Shown here piece after piece: positions 1-7,970 of a stretch of 47,232 nt of DNA (its first letter is position 1; each line of letters begins with the position of its first letter). The stretch is from the NCBI GenBank assembly GCA_029558435.1, contig JAKQEZ010000586.1, positions 1 through 47,232 of the forward strand. Direction: 5' to 3'. A program made the translations under genes and the position numbers. Origin of the DNA: Bacteroidota bacterium (lineage in GTDB: Bacteria > Bacteroidota > Bacteroidia > Flavobacteriales > Crocinitomicaceae). The notes under the pieces were generated by a model. The model had not been told where the DNA came from, did not search any database, and saw nothing but the letters and a program-made list of their open reading frames with translations.

Positions 1-56
1 ACTCCAGAGCAAATGCATCTACAAAATCAAATTAAAATAAGAACTTATAAAAACAA

Positions 57-88
57 ATATCCCAGTAAAGACGTCTTTACTGGGATAT
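57..88 (-). terminator. Palindromic terminator after the HMA gene
   Basis: Perfect 32-bp inverted repeat with 16-base arms (atatcccagtaaagac and its exact complement). On the minus strand it lies about 60 bases past the stop of the HMA gene and is followed by a T-rich run. It probably ends the HMA/TonB/HYC transcript and could also act on a gene arriving from the left of the window. Confidence 0.6.
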
Positions 89-150
89 AATTAATTATTT
101 TTGTCTTAATAATCTGTATCGGTTATTTAGGACTAGTCATATTGCTTTTG

Positions 151-489
151 CTATTTATGTCCGTGGGGTTGACAGCATGCAGGCAATGCCTTTTGTGCTG
201 TCGGGTTGGCTTTTACATCGTCGGCATCATAACCCAATTCGGAAATGATTTGCTTGATAGTTGCCAAGTCGATTTTTTTGGTGGTATAAGAAACCGTTAA
301 TTTCATCGATGGAATGTCTAAATCTGCAAAACGAATGCCTTTTGTGTAGTTCAATTTGTCTTCTAAGCGGACTTTGCAATCGTTGCATTCTGCCGAAGTT
401 TGAATAACTACTTCTTCTACTTTTTTCAATTCTTGCGCAAAGCTGTTTCCAATAAAAAGCAATGCAAAAGCGACTAATAAATTTTTCAT
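151..489 (-). CDS. Secreted heavy-metal-associated (HMA) domain protein
   Basis: Small periplasmic or lipid-facing metal-binding protein of 112 residues. A signal peptide (cleavage near FAQ, residue 19) precedes an HMA fold whose metal loop is AECNDC with C35 and C38, in place of the usual GMTCxxC. The tail carries a second possible metal site, C105, C106, H109 and H111. It follows the TonB receptor gene by 21 bases on the same strand, so the two are probably co-transcribed. HMA domains usually bind Cu(I) or other soft metals; copper is inferred from the family and the neighbours. The role (chaperone to the receptor or sensor) is not known. Confidence 0.85.
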   Translation of the reverse strand: MKNLLVAFALLFIGNSFAQELKKVEEVVIQTSAECNDCKVRLEDKLNYTKGIRFADLDIPSMKLTVSYTTKKIDLATIKQIISELGYDADDVKANPTAQKALPACCQPHGHK

Positions 490-510
490 GTTCTGTTTAT
501 TTTAATTGTT

Positions 511-2730
511 TTAATCTTTATGTTCTTTGTGTTCAATCACAAAACGGAATCCCACATACACGTTTACACCCGTAATTGGCGCCCAAATTCTGGTGGCATC
601 AAAATATGTTCCAAACGGATTATCGGCATCAATAATAGGATTTTTTTGGCGATAATTGGTCAAGTTTTCTCCACCAATGTAAAAATCCCAACGTTTGTGT
701 TTGTATGTTACTTGTGCACTCAACTGCGGATATACCTTGCTCTTGTTGTCGGTTGTAAAGTTAAGTGAATCTAACTGGTTAACTGGCAAACGAGCTTCTC
801 CAAACACAGATGTTGTGAGGTTAAACTCCCATTTTTTGTTGCGGGTTGTATAAAACAAATTGATAAATCCGCGGTGTTTTGGCACCATTACTTTTTGTTG
901 CAATTTACCACCATATTCTGCTCTAACGTCTAAGAATTTATAGGCTAAACGAATGTCAAAACGTTTGGCTGGTTGGAAAGAAAATTCAACTTGCACGCTG
1001 TTTGAAAACGATTTTCCTTTCATGTTTTTAAACACAATAGCCGTCATGTCTTGATCTCTGTCCACAATCAATTGGCGTTCAAACAAGGTGTGGTAATAAT
1101 CAACCACCACCGAAGCTGGGTTGCCAAATAGTTTGAACGATTGCACCAACGAACCACCAAAATTCCACGAAATTTCGGGCAATGTTTCAGTTGGAGCCAC
1201 CCAGCGGTGCGATGTTGCCAACAAGGATATATTGTCAATCATGTAGTTAGGAACCCTCCAGCCTTTTCCAGCAGTTACACGCAAGTCGGTGTATTCTGTG
1301 ATGGCAAATTTGGCGTGCATGCGGGGTGCAAATTGGAATTTATACAAGTTGTGGTAATCGCCACGTGCACCCAAAACCAACGTAAAGCGTGGAATGGTGT
1401 AGGTGTATTCAAAAAATGCACCGGGCACTATCTCCAAACGGTTGTCGGTTAGGGTATCCATGCGTTGTTTGAAATCGGCAAAAACACCGCTCAATCCTAC
1501 TTTGTATTTATGGATAGTGGTTCCCATAATTCCTTCAAACATTCCGTTGATGTAACCACGTTTTTCGGTTCCAGAAAATCGACGTAAGCCAAAAAGCGCA
1601 TCGTTTTCTTGGTATTTTAAGTTGTAAATTATCCCGATGGAGTTGTAAGGTTTCTTCATAAAAAACCCTGTTTTGGCATAAATATCCAAGTGTTTGGCAT
1701 CGGTTTCCATACCAAATAAACCTTTGTTTGAACCACGTTTGTAGCCAACTTCGCCCCCATATTTAGATTCTAAATAAGAGTTAACCCCAATTTGTGCTTC
1801 CATTTTCTTTCCTTGGTAATTCCAACGGTTGTTAAACGCTGCTAAGTAACCCATGGGCATATCCATAAAATTGTCTTTGTTGTAGTTGTTTTCTACAAAA
1901 ACACCCGAACCGTGGGCAAACAAGGCAGTGCTCCATTTTTCTTTTTTACCTACGTGCATACTTCCGTGGAGGTTCAATTCGCCTCTACCATAAACACCGC
2001 CATAACCGTTGATAAAAAAACGATCCATGTCTTGGGGTTTAAACATTTCAATATTCACCAACCCTGCCATAGATTCGTAGCCATTGACAACAGTTCCTGT
2101 TCCCTTGGTAATTTGAATGGAGTTGATCCACGTGCCTGGAAAAGAGGACAACCCAAATGGTTGCTCCAATCCACGCAAATAGGGAATGTTTTCAAACTGA
2201 ATTTGGGTATAAACACCTTCCAATCCCATCATTTGAATTTGTTTGGCTCCCGAAACAGCATCTGTAAAGTTGACATCCACCGAAACATTGGTTTCAAACG
2301 ATTCTGACAAGTTACAACAAGCTGCTTTGCGCAATTCGCCCAACGATAGTTCTTCAACTGCCAACACTTTGAGTTTGGAAATGGATTTTGCTTCTTTGCG
2401 GTATTCCACAATAAATTCGGGCAATGTTTGATCAGAAAACAACACCACTTTTAAGTTAGAAAAACGATCTTCTTTGGTTACCACCAAGGTGTCGGAGAAA
2501 TAACCCGGATAAGAAAACACCAAAGTATCAGGCAATTGACGCGGTAGAATCAATTCAAAACGACCATCCTCGTGCGATAATGCACCTGTTTTGGCATGTA
2601 CTAAAAATGCTTTTGCATTCAATAGTGGCTCCATTTTGCCGTTGTCGGAGCCTACAATAATTCCGTTAATTTGTGCATTTGCTACAAGTGAAAACAATAG
2701 CGCAAATGCGAATAAAATATTTTTTTTCAT
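511..2730 (-). CDS. TonB-dependent receptor, metal-linked type
   Basis: Outer-membrane active transporter of 739 residues. In order: signal peptide ending at ANA (about residue 19), a CarboxypepD_reg-like beta-sandwich (about 20-105), a plug domain (about 120-235) and a 22-strand barrel to the C terminus. The segment starting KAACCNLSESFETN (about residue 135) is typical of a Bacteroidetes receptor subgroup that sits beside HMA and HYC_CC_PP genes. The Cys pair in the plug is a conserved feature of that subgroup. Substrate is probably copper or another heavy metal complex, by context only. Middle gene of a three-gene cassette on the minus strand. Confidence 0.88.
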   Translation of the reverse strand: MKKNILFAFALLFSLVANAQINGIIVGSDNGKMEPLLNAKAFLVHAKTGALSHEDGRFELILPRQLPDTLVFSYPGYFSDTLVVTKEDRFSNLKVVLFSDQTLPEFIVEYRKEAKSISKLKVLAVEELSLGELRKAACCNLSESFETNVSVDVNFTDAVSGAKQIQMMGLEGVYTQIQFENIPYLRGLEQPFGLSSFPGTWINSIQITKGTGTVVNGYESMAGLVNIEMFKPQDMDRFFINGYGGVYGRGELNLHGSMHVGKKEKWSTALFAHGSGVFVENNYNKDNFMDMPMGYLAAFNNRWNYQGKKMEAQIGVNSYLESKYGGEVGYKRGSNKGLFGMETDAKHLDIYAKTGFFMKKPYNSIGIIYNLKYQENDALFGLRRFSGTEKRGYINGMFEGIMGTTIHKYKVGLSGVFADFKQRMDTLTDNRLEIVPGAFFEYTYTIPRFTLVLGARGDYHNLYKFQFAPRMHAKFAITEYTDLRVTAGKGWRVPNYMIDNISLLATSHRWVAPTETLPEISWNFGGSLVQSFKLFGNPASVVVDYYHTLFERQLIVDRDQDMTAIVFKNMKGKSFSNSVQVEFSFQPAKRFDIRLAYKFLDVRAEYGGKLQQKVMVPKHRGFINLFYTTRNKKWEFNLTTSVFGEARLPVNQLDSLNFTTDNKSKVYPQLSAQVTYKHKRWDFYIGGENLTNYRQKNPIIDADNPFGTYFDATRIWAPITGVNVYVGFRFVIEHKEHKD

Positions 2731-2784
2731 TGATTATTTGATTAAAATTCAATTAATTAAGTTGCCTTAAAAATGAATTTTAAA

Positions 2785-3261
2785 TCAAATGATATAGACT
2801 TGGTGTATGCTTTGCAAATCGCGCCCTTGGTATATATCGGGTGGCGATTTGATGTAGTGTTCACCATAAGAAAAAGTTGCATCTGAGGCTACATTTTCCC
2901 AAACTGGAGTAGGAAATGCGTTGGCATCAAAAGGAATGAGTGCAAAATGTAGCGGATGAAAATCGGTGTGCAAATCAATGTTGAGTGCAACATAATCGGC
3001 GTTGTTGGTGCAACATCCTTCGTCAATTTTAGTTGAATGTTGCGAATTGGTTGTGTTTTCTTCCGAACAGCAAGGTTCTTTTACCAAATGTATATCTTCT
3101 TCGCATGGATCTTCGGATGCAGCAAACAAGGTTTTTTCTGTTCCCGAAATGGTGCAAGAATGGGTATAAACCAACATTCCAACATTGGCCAACAAAAAGG
3201 CAACCAACGAAAGTGCAACAACTGCACGGTGAACGATATGTCTATACTTTTTTGAAAACAT
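2785..3261 (-). CDS. HYC_CC_PP-type Cys-rich membrane-anchored protein
   Basis: Protein of 158 residues with one N-terminal hydrophobic segment (about 13-32), then the pattern that names this Bacteroidetes family: an H-x-C motif (H34, C36; here HSC instead of HYC), Cys pairs at 64-65 and 83-84, and a C-terminal SPPDIYQGRDL segment (Pro pair at 140-141). Function is not established. Its constant place beside a TonB receptor and an HMA protein suggests metal sensing or metal delivery in the periplasm. It is the first gene of the cassette; a TAnnTTTG box lies only five bases before the ATG, implying a very short or absent leader. Confidence 0.75.
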   Translation of the reverse strand: MFSKKYRHIVHRAVVALSLVAFLLANVGMLVYTHSCTISGTEKTLFAASEDPCEEDIHLVKEPCCSEENTTNSQHSTKIDEGCCTNNADYVALNIDLHTDFHPLHFALIPFDANAFPTPVWENVASDATFSYGEHYIKSPPDIYQGRDLQSIHQVYII

Positions 3262-3266
3262 TAAGG

Positions 3267-3274
3267 CAAAAATA
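3267..3274 (-). promoter_or_regulatory. -7 box (TATTTTTG) of the HMA/TonB/HYC cassette
   Basis: Exact match to the Bacteroidetes -7 consensus TAnnTTTG on the minus strand, five bases before the ATG at 3261. No clear -33 TTG was seen. If used, the transcript would start at or next to the start codon. Confidence 0.45.
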
Positions 3275-3365
3275 AAGAAACTAACGGCTGAAAGAATAAA
3301 AAAATCGTTAAAAATGCCGTTTACACAAAATCATGTAACAAACCAGCAAAATTTTAAAAACGGTA

Positions 3366-4313
3366 TTATTTCAACTGAATGCGAACCGGTAAATGGTCGG
3401 AATACCCTTTTAAATACTTGGATCCGGCATAGTTTCTTTTCGGAACAATGTTTCCTTTGTATTCAACCAACAAAAAGTCGTTGGATACAATCTCTCCCGA
3501 ATTTTCTTTTACTTGCAATTTACCAGAAAAAGCATTTGGCGAAACCATGATGTGGTCTAACACATCCCACTCGTTTTTGTAATTGTAGGAACCACCAAAT
3601 TTACCAGAAGCTTTAGAAATCATTGGTGTTAAACGTTCTGCAATCATTTTTGGAGCAACGTTGGTTGGATAATCGTTCAAATCACCCATAAACACAATTT
3701 TTGAAGCAGGCGATGCTTTCATCACCGAATCAATAAAAACGGCTGCTGTAGTTGCTGCTTTAATACGGTTGGGTTCGCTTTCTTTTTCACCACCTCTACG
3801 CGAAGGCCAATGATTGACCATTGCAAACAAGGTGTCTTTTTTGTGTGTAAATTTTGCCCATACAATATCGCGGGTGTCTGATTTTCCTACCTCCAATACT
3901 AATCCAATTTTTCCGCTGTCCACCAACTTTAAAAATTTTGGGTTGTAAATCATTGAAGCATCCACACCACGTTTGTCGGGGCTATCAAAATGTACGATTT
4001 TGTATTTTTTTCTGGTTTTAGACGCTTTGTTTAAATCTTGCAATACCGTTTTATTTTCCACTTCGGCAAAGCCCAACAACACCATGTTGCCCATGGAGTC
4101 GATAACTTGATTCAAATTTTTTAGCTTTTCCAAATAGCGTTCACTCGTCCATTTGTTTTCGCCATTGGGCAAAAATTCTTCATCATCGTTGGCTTGGTTG
4201 ATGGTATCGTATAAGTTTTCGATGTTATAAAAACCGATGTATTTAGTTTGTTTTTGCGAAAAACCTATAAATCCTATCAATAAAATGCAAAAAGTAAGGA
4301 CAATTTTTTTCAT
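3366..4313 (-). CDS. Secreted endonuclease/exonuclease/phosphatase family protein
   Basis: Metal-dependent phosphoesterase of the DNase I-like (EEP) superfamily, 315 residues. A signal peptide (cleavage near FSQ, residue 20) sends it out of the cytoplasm. EEP motifs are complete: NIENLYD (N30, E32), the metal-binding Glu in GFAEVENK (E84), a GDLND block and the terminal SDH (305-307). Substrate is not determined by sequence; extracellular DNA or a phosphorylated small molecule are possible. It lies 21 bases downstream of pdxA on the same strand and is probably co-transcribed with it, though no functional link is evident. Confidence 0.85.
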   Translation of the reverse strand: MKKIVLTFCILLIGFIGFSQKQTKYIGFYNIENLYDTINQANDDEEFLPNGENKWTSERYLEKLKNLNQVIDSMGNMVLLGFAEVENKTVLQDLNKASKTRKKYKIVHFDSPDKRGVDASMIYNPKFLKLVDSGKIGLVLEVGKSDTRDIVWAKFTHKKDTLFAMVNHWPSRRGGEKESEPNRIKAATTAAVFIDSVMKASPASKIVFMGDLNDYPTNVAPKMIAERLTPMISKASGKFGGSYNYKNEWDVLDHIMVSPNAFSGKLQVKENSGEIVSNDFLLVEYKGNIVPKRNYAGSKYLKGYSDHLPVRIQLK

Positions 4314-4334
4314 AGTTTTAAGTGTGTGTTAAAA

Positions 4335-5438
4335 TTAATCATCGCGTCTGTCCTTGCGTTTTTCGGGTGGAGAAAACGGCAGCGGATTGGCAAAAATTTC
4401 TTTGTGTAATTTATTGTTTTTGTAAATATCCATAGCTAAATAAATGGCACTTCTAAGCGATTGCTCGGAGGCTTTGTTTTGTCCCACAATATCAAAAGCT
4501 GTTCCATGGTCGGGAGATGTTCTCACAATGGGTAATCCAGCAGTAAAATTCACTCCGTTATCAAACGCCAAAGTTTTAAAGGCTGTTAATCCTTGATCGT
4601 GATACATTGCTAAAATAGCATCAAATTGATGGTGCACCGATGAACCAAAGAATCCGTCGGCAGGATAAGGTCCAAATGCCAAACATCCGTTAGCATAAGC
4701 TTGTTTGATTCCTGGAATAATTTGTTCGGCTTCTTCTGTACCCATTTTTCCGTTTTCACCAGCGTGAGGGTTTAAGCCCAAAACAGCAATTTTTGGTCGT
4801 TGAATGCAAAAATCTTTACGCAAACTTTTGTCGAGTTGCATAATTTTCTCAGCCACTTTTTCTTTGGTAATGGCAGCGCTAACGTCTTTAAGTGCAATGT
4901 GTGAGGTCACCAATGCCACACGCAAATCTTCGGACACCATCATCATCAAAGCTTCCGATTCGCCCGCTAAATTGGCTAAATATTCGGTATGACCAGGGAA
5001 TTTGAATCCCGACATTGCCATTGCTTCTTTTGAAATGGGTGCTGTCACCAACACGTCGATTTTACCTGCAGCTAAATCTTGCGTTGCCGCTTCAAGTGAT
5101 AAAAAGGCAAATTTTCCGCCATTAGCAGTTGCTTTTCCTAATTCAAACTGCACGTCTTCATCGCTGATGGTAACCACATTAACGCGTTTGTTTTGTGCTT
5201 CATCAGCTGATTTGCACGATTGATAAGCAAAATCTTTATTGTCTAATAACTTTTTATGGTATGCTAAAATTTTATTGGATGCATACACAATGGGTGTGCA
5301 ATCCAAAAATAAACGATGATCGCTCAATGCTTTGATAATCACCTCTGGGCCAATTCCATTGATATCTCCAATCGAAATACCAACTCTAACCGGGACATCT
5401 CTGCCTGTTTCCTTTTCTTTTTCTTTATCGATTTCCAT
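4335..5438 (-). CDS. pdxA: 4-hydroxythreonine-4-phosphate dehydrogenase PdxA
   Basis: Oxidises 4-phosphohydroxy-L-threonine in the DXP-dependent pathway to pyridoxal 5'-phosphate; cytoplasmic, NAD+ and divalent metal dependent. 367 residues. The glycine-rich GISIGDINGIGPEV block opens the fold. Metal-binding histidines H180, H225 (in NPHAGE) and H280 (in YHDQG) keep the 45- and 55-residue spacing of the E. coli enzyme, and the substrate-side His is H150 (PGHTE). A 15-residue charged N-terminal extension precedes the usual start. A TATTTTTG box lies about 22 bases upstream. Confidence 0.95.
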   Translation of the reverse strand: MEIDKEKEKETGRDVPVRVGISIGDINGIGPEVIIKALSDHRLFLDCTPIVYASNKILAYHKKLLDNKDFAYQSCKSADEAQNKRVNVVTISDEDVQFELGKATANGGKFAFLSLEAATQDLAAGKIDVLVTAPISKEAMAMSGFKFPGHTEYLANLAGESEALMMMVSEDLRVALVTSHIALKDVSAAITKEKVAEKIMQLDKSLRKDFCIQRPKIAVLGLNPHAGENGKMGTEEAEQIIPGIKQAYANGCLAFGPYPADGFFGSSVHHQFDAILAMYHDQGLTAFKTLAFDNGVNFTAGLPIVRTSPDHGTAFDIVGQNKASEQSLRSAIYLAMDIYKNNKLHKEIFANPLPFSPPEKRKDRRDD

Positions 5439-5459
5439 TCATCGTATGTTTTACACCTA

Positions 5460-5467
5460 CAAAAATA
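5460..5467 (-). promoter_or_regulatory. -7 box (TATTTTTG) of pdxA
   Basis: Minus-strand match to TAnnTTTG about 22 bases before the pdxA ATG, in the divergent pdxA/rbfA spacer. Confidence 0.5.
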
Positions 5468-5527
5468 AACAAGCTTTTGAGTAATTGAAAATAAAGTTGG
5501 AATTCTTTCTAATCCAATAACAAATCT

Positions 5528-5535
5528 TACCTTTG
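5528..5535 (+). promoter_or_regulatory. -7 box (TACCTTTG) of rbfA
   Basis: Plus-strand TAnnTTTG match ending four bases before the rbfA ATG at 5540, implying a leaderless or nearly leaderless message. Confidence 0.5.
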
Positions 5536-5539
5536 CACT

Positions 5540-5875
5540 ATGGCATCAATTCGACAAAATAAAATTGAAGGGGTGATTCAAGAAGAATTATCCACTTTTT
5601 TTCAAAGAAATGCACGCGAGGTTTGCCTTGGCGCAATGGTTAGTGTTACCCAAGTCAGAGTAACTTCTGATTTATCATTGGCACGTTGTTACCTCAGTAT
5701 TTTTGCGGGTCCAGATAAAAAAGAAGTATTAAAAAGCATTCAAGAACATGCTACAACTATTCGTGGAGTTTTGGGTAAACGCTTGAAAAATATGCGTAAA
5801 ATTCCAGAATTTGCTTATTTCATCGATGATTCGTTGGATTATGCACTAGAAATTGAGAATTTATTGAAAAAATAA
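5540..5875 (+). CDS. rbfA: Ribosome-binding factor A
   Basis: Small KH-like protein (111 residues) that binds the immature 30S subunit and is needed for 16S rRNA 5' end maturation. The sequence keeps the family's features: the Q-N-K-I-E-G-V-I-Q-E-E-L start, a central VTSDLS strand and RVLGKRLKNMRKIPE-like helix before the terminal FxxDDSLDYA segment. Full length for the family. The next gene starts one base after its stop, so the two are one operon. Confidence 0.95.
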   Translation: MASIRQNKIEGVIQEELSTFFQRNAREVCLGAMVSVTQVRVTSDLSLARCYLSIFAGPDKKEVLKSIQEHATTIRGVLGKRLKNMRKIPEFAYFIDDSLDYALEIENLLKK

Positions 5876-5876
5876 G

Positions 5877-7097
5877 TTGCCAAACGTTTCCTTTTACATA
5901 GCGAGAAGGTATTTGTCGTCCAAAAGGAAGAAAAATGTAATAAACATTATTACACGCATTTCTGTTGTTGGAATAACCATCATTACGGCTTCTTTGGTGA
6001 TTTTACTCTCGGCCTTTAACGGCATTGAGAAAATGATTGAAAAGTTGTATTCTGAATTTGATGCGCCCATTACCATTCGTTCGGCACAATCCAAAACTTT
6101 TTTTGAAAACGAAATTGATTTACAGCAACTTAAAAATATTCCGGGAGTTAAGCAATTTTCAAAAGCAACCGAAGAAATTGTTGTTTTAAAAAACGAAGAT
6201 AAATGGGCCAATGCCACGTTGTTGGGAACAGATTCGGTGTTTTTAGAACTTTCTCGCACCAAAGCTCACATGGTAGATGGTTTTCCGGCATTGTATGAAA
6301 ACGGTGAACCAGTGGGATTGATAGGTGCAACGTTATTGGATAAATTAGGGGGCTACATTCCGCAAGAATACGGTAGAGAATCCATTGTGGTTTACGGTCC
6401 AAAACGCGACATGAAAATGAGTTTGGGCAAAAATCCATTCAACACACGTCAAGTGACGATAGTGGGGCGCTTGAACTATAACCGTGAAGTGAATGCAGAA
6501 ATGTTGGTTGTTCCCATCGAATTGGCACAAACTATTTTGGGGTATGCTGAAAACGAAATGAGCGCTTTATTGATTGATGTGGATAAAAAATTCAATAAAC
6601 ACCGAGTCAAAGAAAATATTCAAAAAGCTATTGGTGAGCAATTTATCGTTAAAACAAATGATGAAAAAAATGAATTGATTTTTCAAACCAGCAAAACAGA
6701 ACGCTTGATTGTGATTGTGATTTTGTTGTTCATTTTTGTATTGGCATCGTTTAACCTTGTTGCTTCGTTAACCATGTTGTTTGTGGAGAAAAAAGAAGAT
6801 ATTTCTATTTTGCGCAGCTTGGGTGCAGATGACAAATTATTGTTTCGTATTTTCTTTTACGAAGGATTGTTGATTGCTGGCAAGGGAATTTTATTTGGAT
6901 TGCTTTTGGGCTATGCCATTTGTTTTGCTCAAATACAGTTTGGTTTGTTAGAAATGCCCAATTCTTTTGGTGAGCAATTTCCTGTTGTCACCACCTTTTT
7001 TGATGGCTTTTTAATTCTATTTTTGGTAAGTTCGCTCAGTTTATTGGCTAGTTACTTTCCTGTTAAAATGTTAATGAAACGCAATTCAACTAAGTAG
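5877..7097 (+). CDS. LolC/LolE-type FtsX-family ABC permease
   Basis: Inner-membrane permease of 406 residues in the lipoprotein-release family. Layout: cytoplasmic RRYLSSKRK segment, TM1 (about 25-48), a periplasmic MacB-PCD-like domain (about 50-265), then three TM helices of the FtsX domain (about 275-400). Start is TTG at 5877, directly after the rbfA stop; the FIARRYLSSKR block that begins the family follows within 20 residues, and no in-frame ATG fits. Works with an ATPase (LolD-like) that is not in this window. rbfA-permease order is common in Bacteroidetes. Confidence 0.85.
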   Translation: MPNVSFYIARRYLSSKRKKNVINIITRISVVGITIITASLVILLSAFNGIEKMIEKLYSEFDAPITIRSAQSKTFFENEIDLQQLKNIPGVKQFSKATEEIVVLKNEDKWANATLLGTDSVFLELSRTKAHMVDGFPALYENGEPVGLIGATLLDKLGGYIPQEYGRESIVVYGPKRDMKMSLGKNPFNTRQVTIVGRLNYNREVNAEMLVVPIELAQTILGYAENEMSALLIDVDKKFNKHRVKENIQKAIGEQFIVKTNDEKNELIFQTSKTERLIVIVILLFIFVLASFNLVASLTMLFVEKKEDISILRSLGADDKLLFRIFFYEGLLIAGKGILFGLLLGYAICFAQIQFGLLEMPNSFGEQFPVVTTFFDGFLILFLVSSLSLLASYFPVKMLMKRNSTK

Positions 7098-7103
7098 TTT
7101 CAC

Positions 7104-7111
7104 TATTTTTG
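7104..7111 (+). promoter_or_regulatory. -7 box (TATTTTTG) of the thioesterase gene
   Basis: Exact TAnnTTTG match 17 bases before the ATG at 7129. Confidence 0.5.
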
Positions 7112-7128
7112 CAAAAAAATTTAAGAAA

Positions 7129-7644
7129 ATGCAAGTGCGTACACCAAAAGAAACGTTGTCTGTAACAACGAAGGTAGTGTTGCCCAACGACACCAACACG
7201 ATGGGAAATTTATTTGGCGGTCAGTTATTGGCCTGGATGGATGTTATTGCCAGTGTGGCGGCGCATCGCCATTGCAAACGCGTGGTAGTTACAGCATCTG
7301 TAAACAATATTTCGTTCAATCACCCGATAAAATTAGGTTCCATCGTAACTTTAGAAGCAAAAGTATCCAGAGCATTTACGTCATCGATGGAAATTATTAC
7401 GGATGTTTTTGTAGAAGACCAAGTTACGGGTCAACGCATTAAAAGCAACGAGGGAATTTATACGTTTGTGGCTGTAGATCAAAACGGCGGTCCAATTCAA
7501 GTGCCCGAAATTAAACCAGAAACAGAAGAAGAACAACGTCGATACGATGGAGCTTTGCGAAGAAAAGAATTGAGTTTAATTCTAGCAGGAAAAATGAGTC
7601 CCAACGATGCTGTTCAACTCAAGAAATTATTTGAAATTGAATAA
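7129..7644 (+). CDS. Acyl-CoA thioesterase, hotdog fold
   Basis: Cytoplasmic hotdog-fold thioesterase of 171 residues that hydrolyses acyl-CoA to free acid and CoA. The active-site block NTMGNLFGGQLLAWMD (about 23-38, with N23 region and D38) and the later VNNISFNHPI strand match the YciA/acyl-CoA hydrolase family. A charged C-terminal extension (about 125-171) is longer than in E. coli YciA and is usual in Bacteroidetes homologues. Ends just before a strong bidirectional terminator. Confidence 0.88.
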   Translation: MQVRTPKETLSVTTKVVLPNDTNTMGNLFGGQLLAWMDVIASVAAHRHCKRVVVTASVNNISFNHPIKLGSIVTLEAKVSRAFTSSMEIITDVFVEDQVTGQRIKSNEGIYTFVAVDQNGGPIQVPEIKPETEEEQRRYDGALRRKELSLILAGKMSPNDAVQLKKLFEIE

Positions 7645-7648
7645 TGCC

Positions 7649-7681
7649 AAAAAAGCCCGATTGTTACAACCGGGCTTTTTT
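7649..7681. terminator. Bidirectional Rho-independent terminator
   Basis: Hairpin with GCCCG/CGGGC core flanked by A6 on one side and T6 on the other, so it works in both directions. It serves the thioesterase gene (plus) and the small membrane protein at 7703-7858 (minus). Confidence 0.85.
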
Positions 7682-7702
7682 AATGTTTATATCAACAATA
7701 TA

Positions 7703-7858
7703 TTATTGTTTATCGTCTTCGAAAATTCTCTTTGGGCGAATTTTTTCTTTAATTGCCAAAGTAATCCAAAATGGTAAGATGAATCCTAAAAGGAATAAAA
7801 GCATCCAAAATGCAACACCACCAAATACTAAAAATAAAACTATACCAAAAATGCTCAT
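7703..7858 (-). CDS. Small membrane protein, 51 residues
   Basis: Not previously listed because it is short. Translation from ATG at 7858 gives 51 residues: two hydrophobic segments (about 3-17 and 18-36, split around FWMLL and closed by PFWI), then a basic/acidic tail IKEKIRPKRIFEDDKQ. The composition (hydrophobic block then KEKIRPKR on the cytoplasmic side) is typical of a real small membrane protein. A GTG six bases upstream is an alternative start. It converges with the thioesterase gene across a bidirectional terminator. Function unknown. Confidence 0.6.
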   Translation of the reverse strand: MSIFGIVLFLVFGGVAFWMLLFLLGFILPFWITLAIKEKIRPKRIFEDDKQ

Positions 7859-7950
7859 AATCACTCTGTTTGAGTTATAATTGTCGTAAAATTATATAAA
7901 TTATCGTTTCCACCAAGTCTTTTTTTAAAATAAATTCAAAAAAAACATTG

Positions 7951-7967
7951 TTTAAAATCATTTTAAA
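7951..7967 (-). terminator. Weak A+T hairpin after norD
   Basis: Perfect 7-base arms (TTTAAAA/TTTTAAA, loop of 3) just past the norD stop, followed on the minus strand by a run of eight Ts (7939-7946). The stem has no G or C, so this is only a candidate terminator. Confidence 0.35.
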
Positions 7968-7970
7968 TAG

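Noticed and set aside
1..90. Possible 3' end of a gene entering from the left on the plus strand
   Set aside because: Three frames stay open for 10-30 codons with none showing a recognisable C-terminus; the palindrome at 57-88 would be its terminator, but nothing decides the frame.
7644..7880. Plus-strand open frame of 78 codons after the thioesterase
   Set aside because: It starts inside the terminator and is the shadow of the minus-strand small membrane protein, whose composition is far more protein-like.
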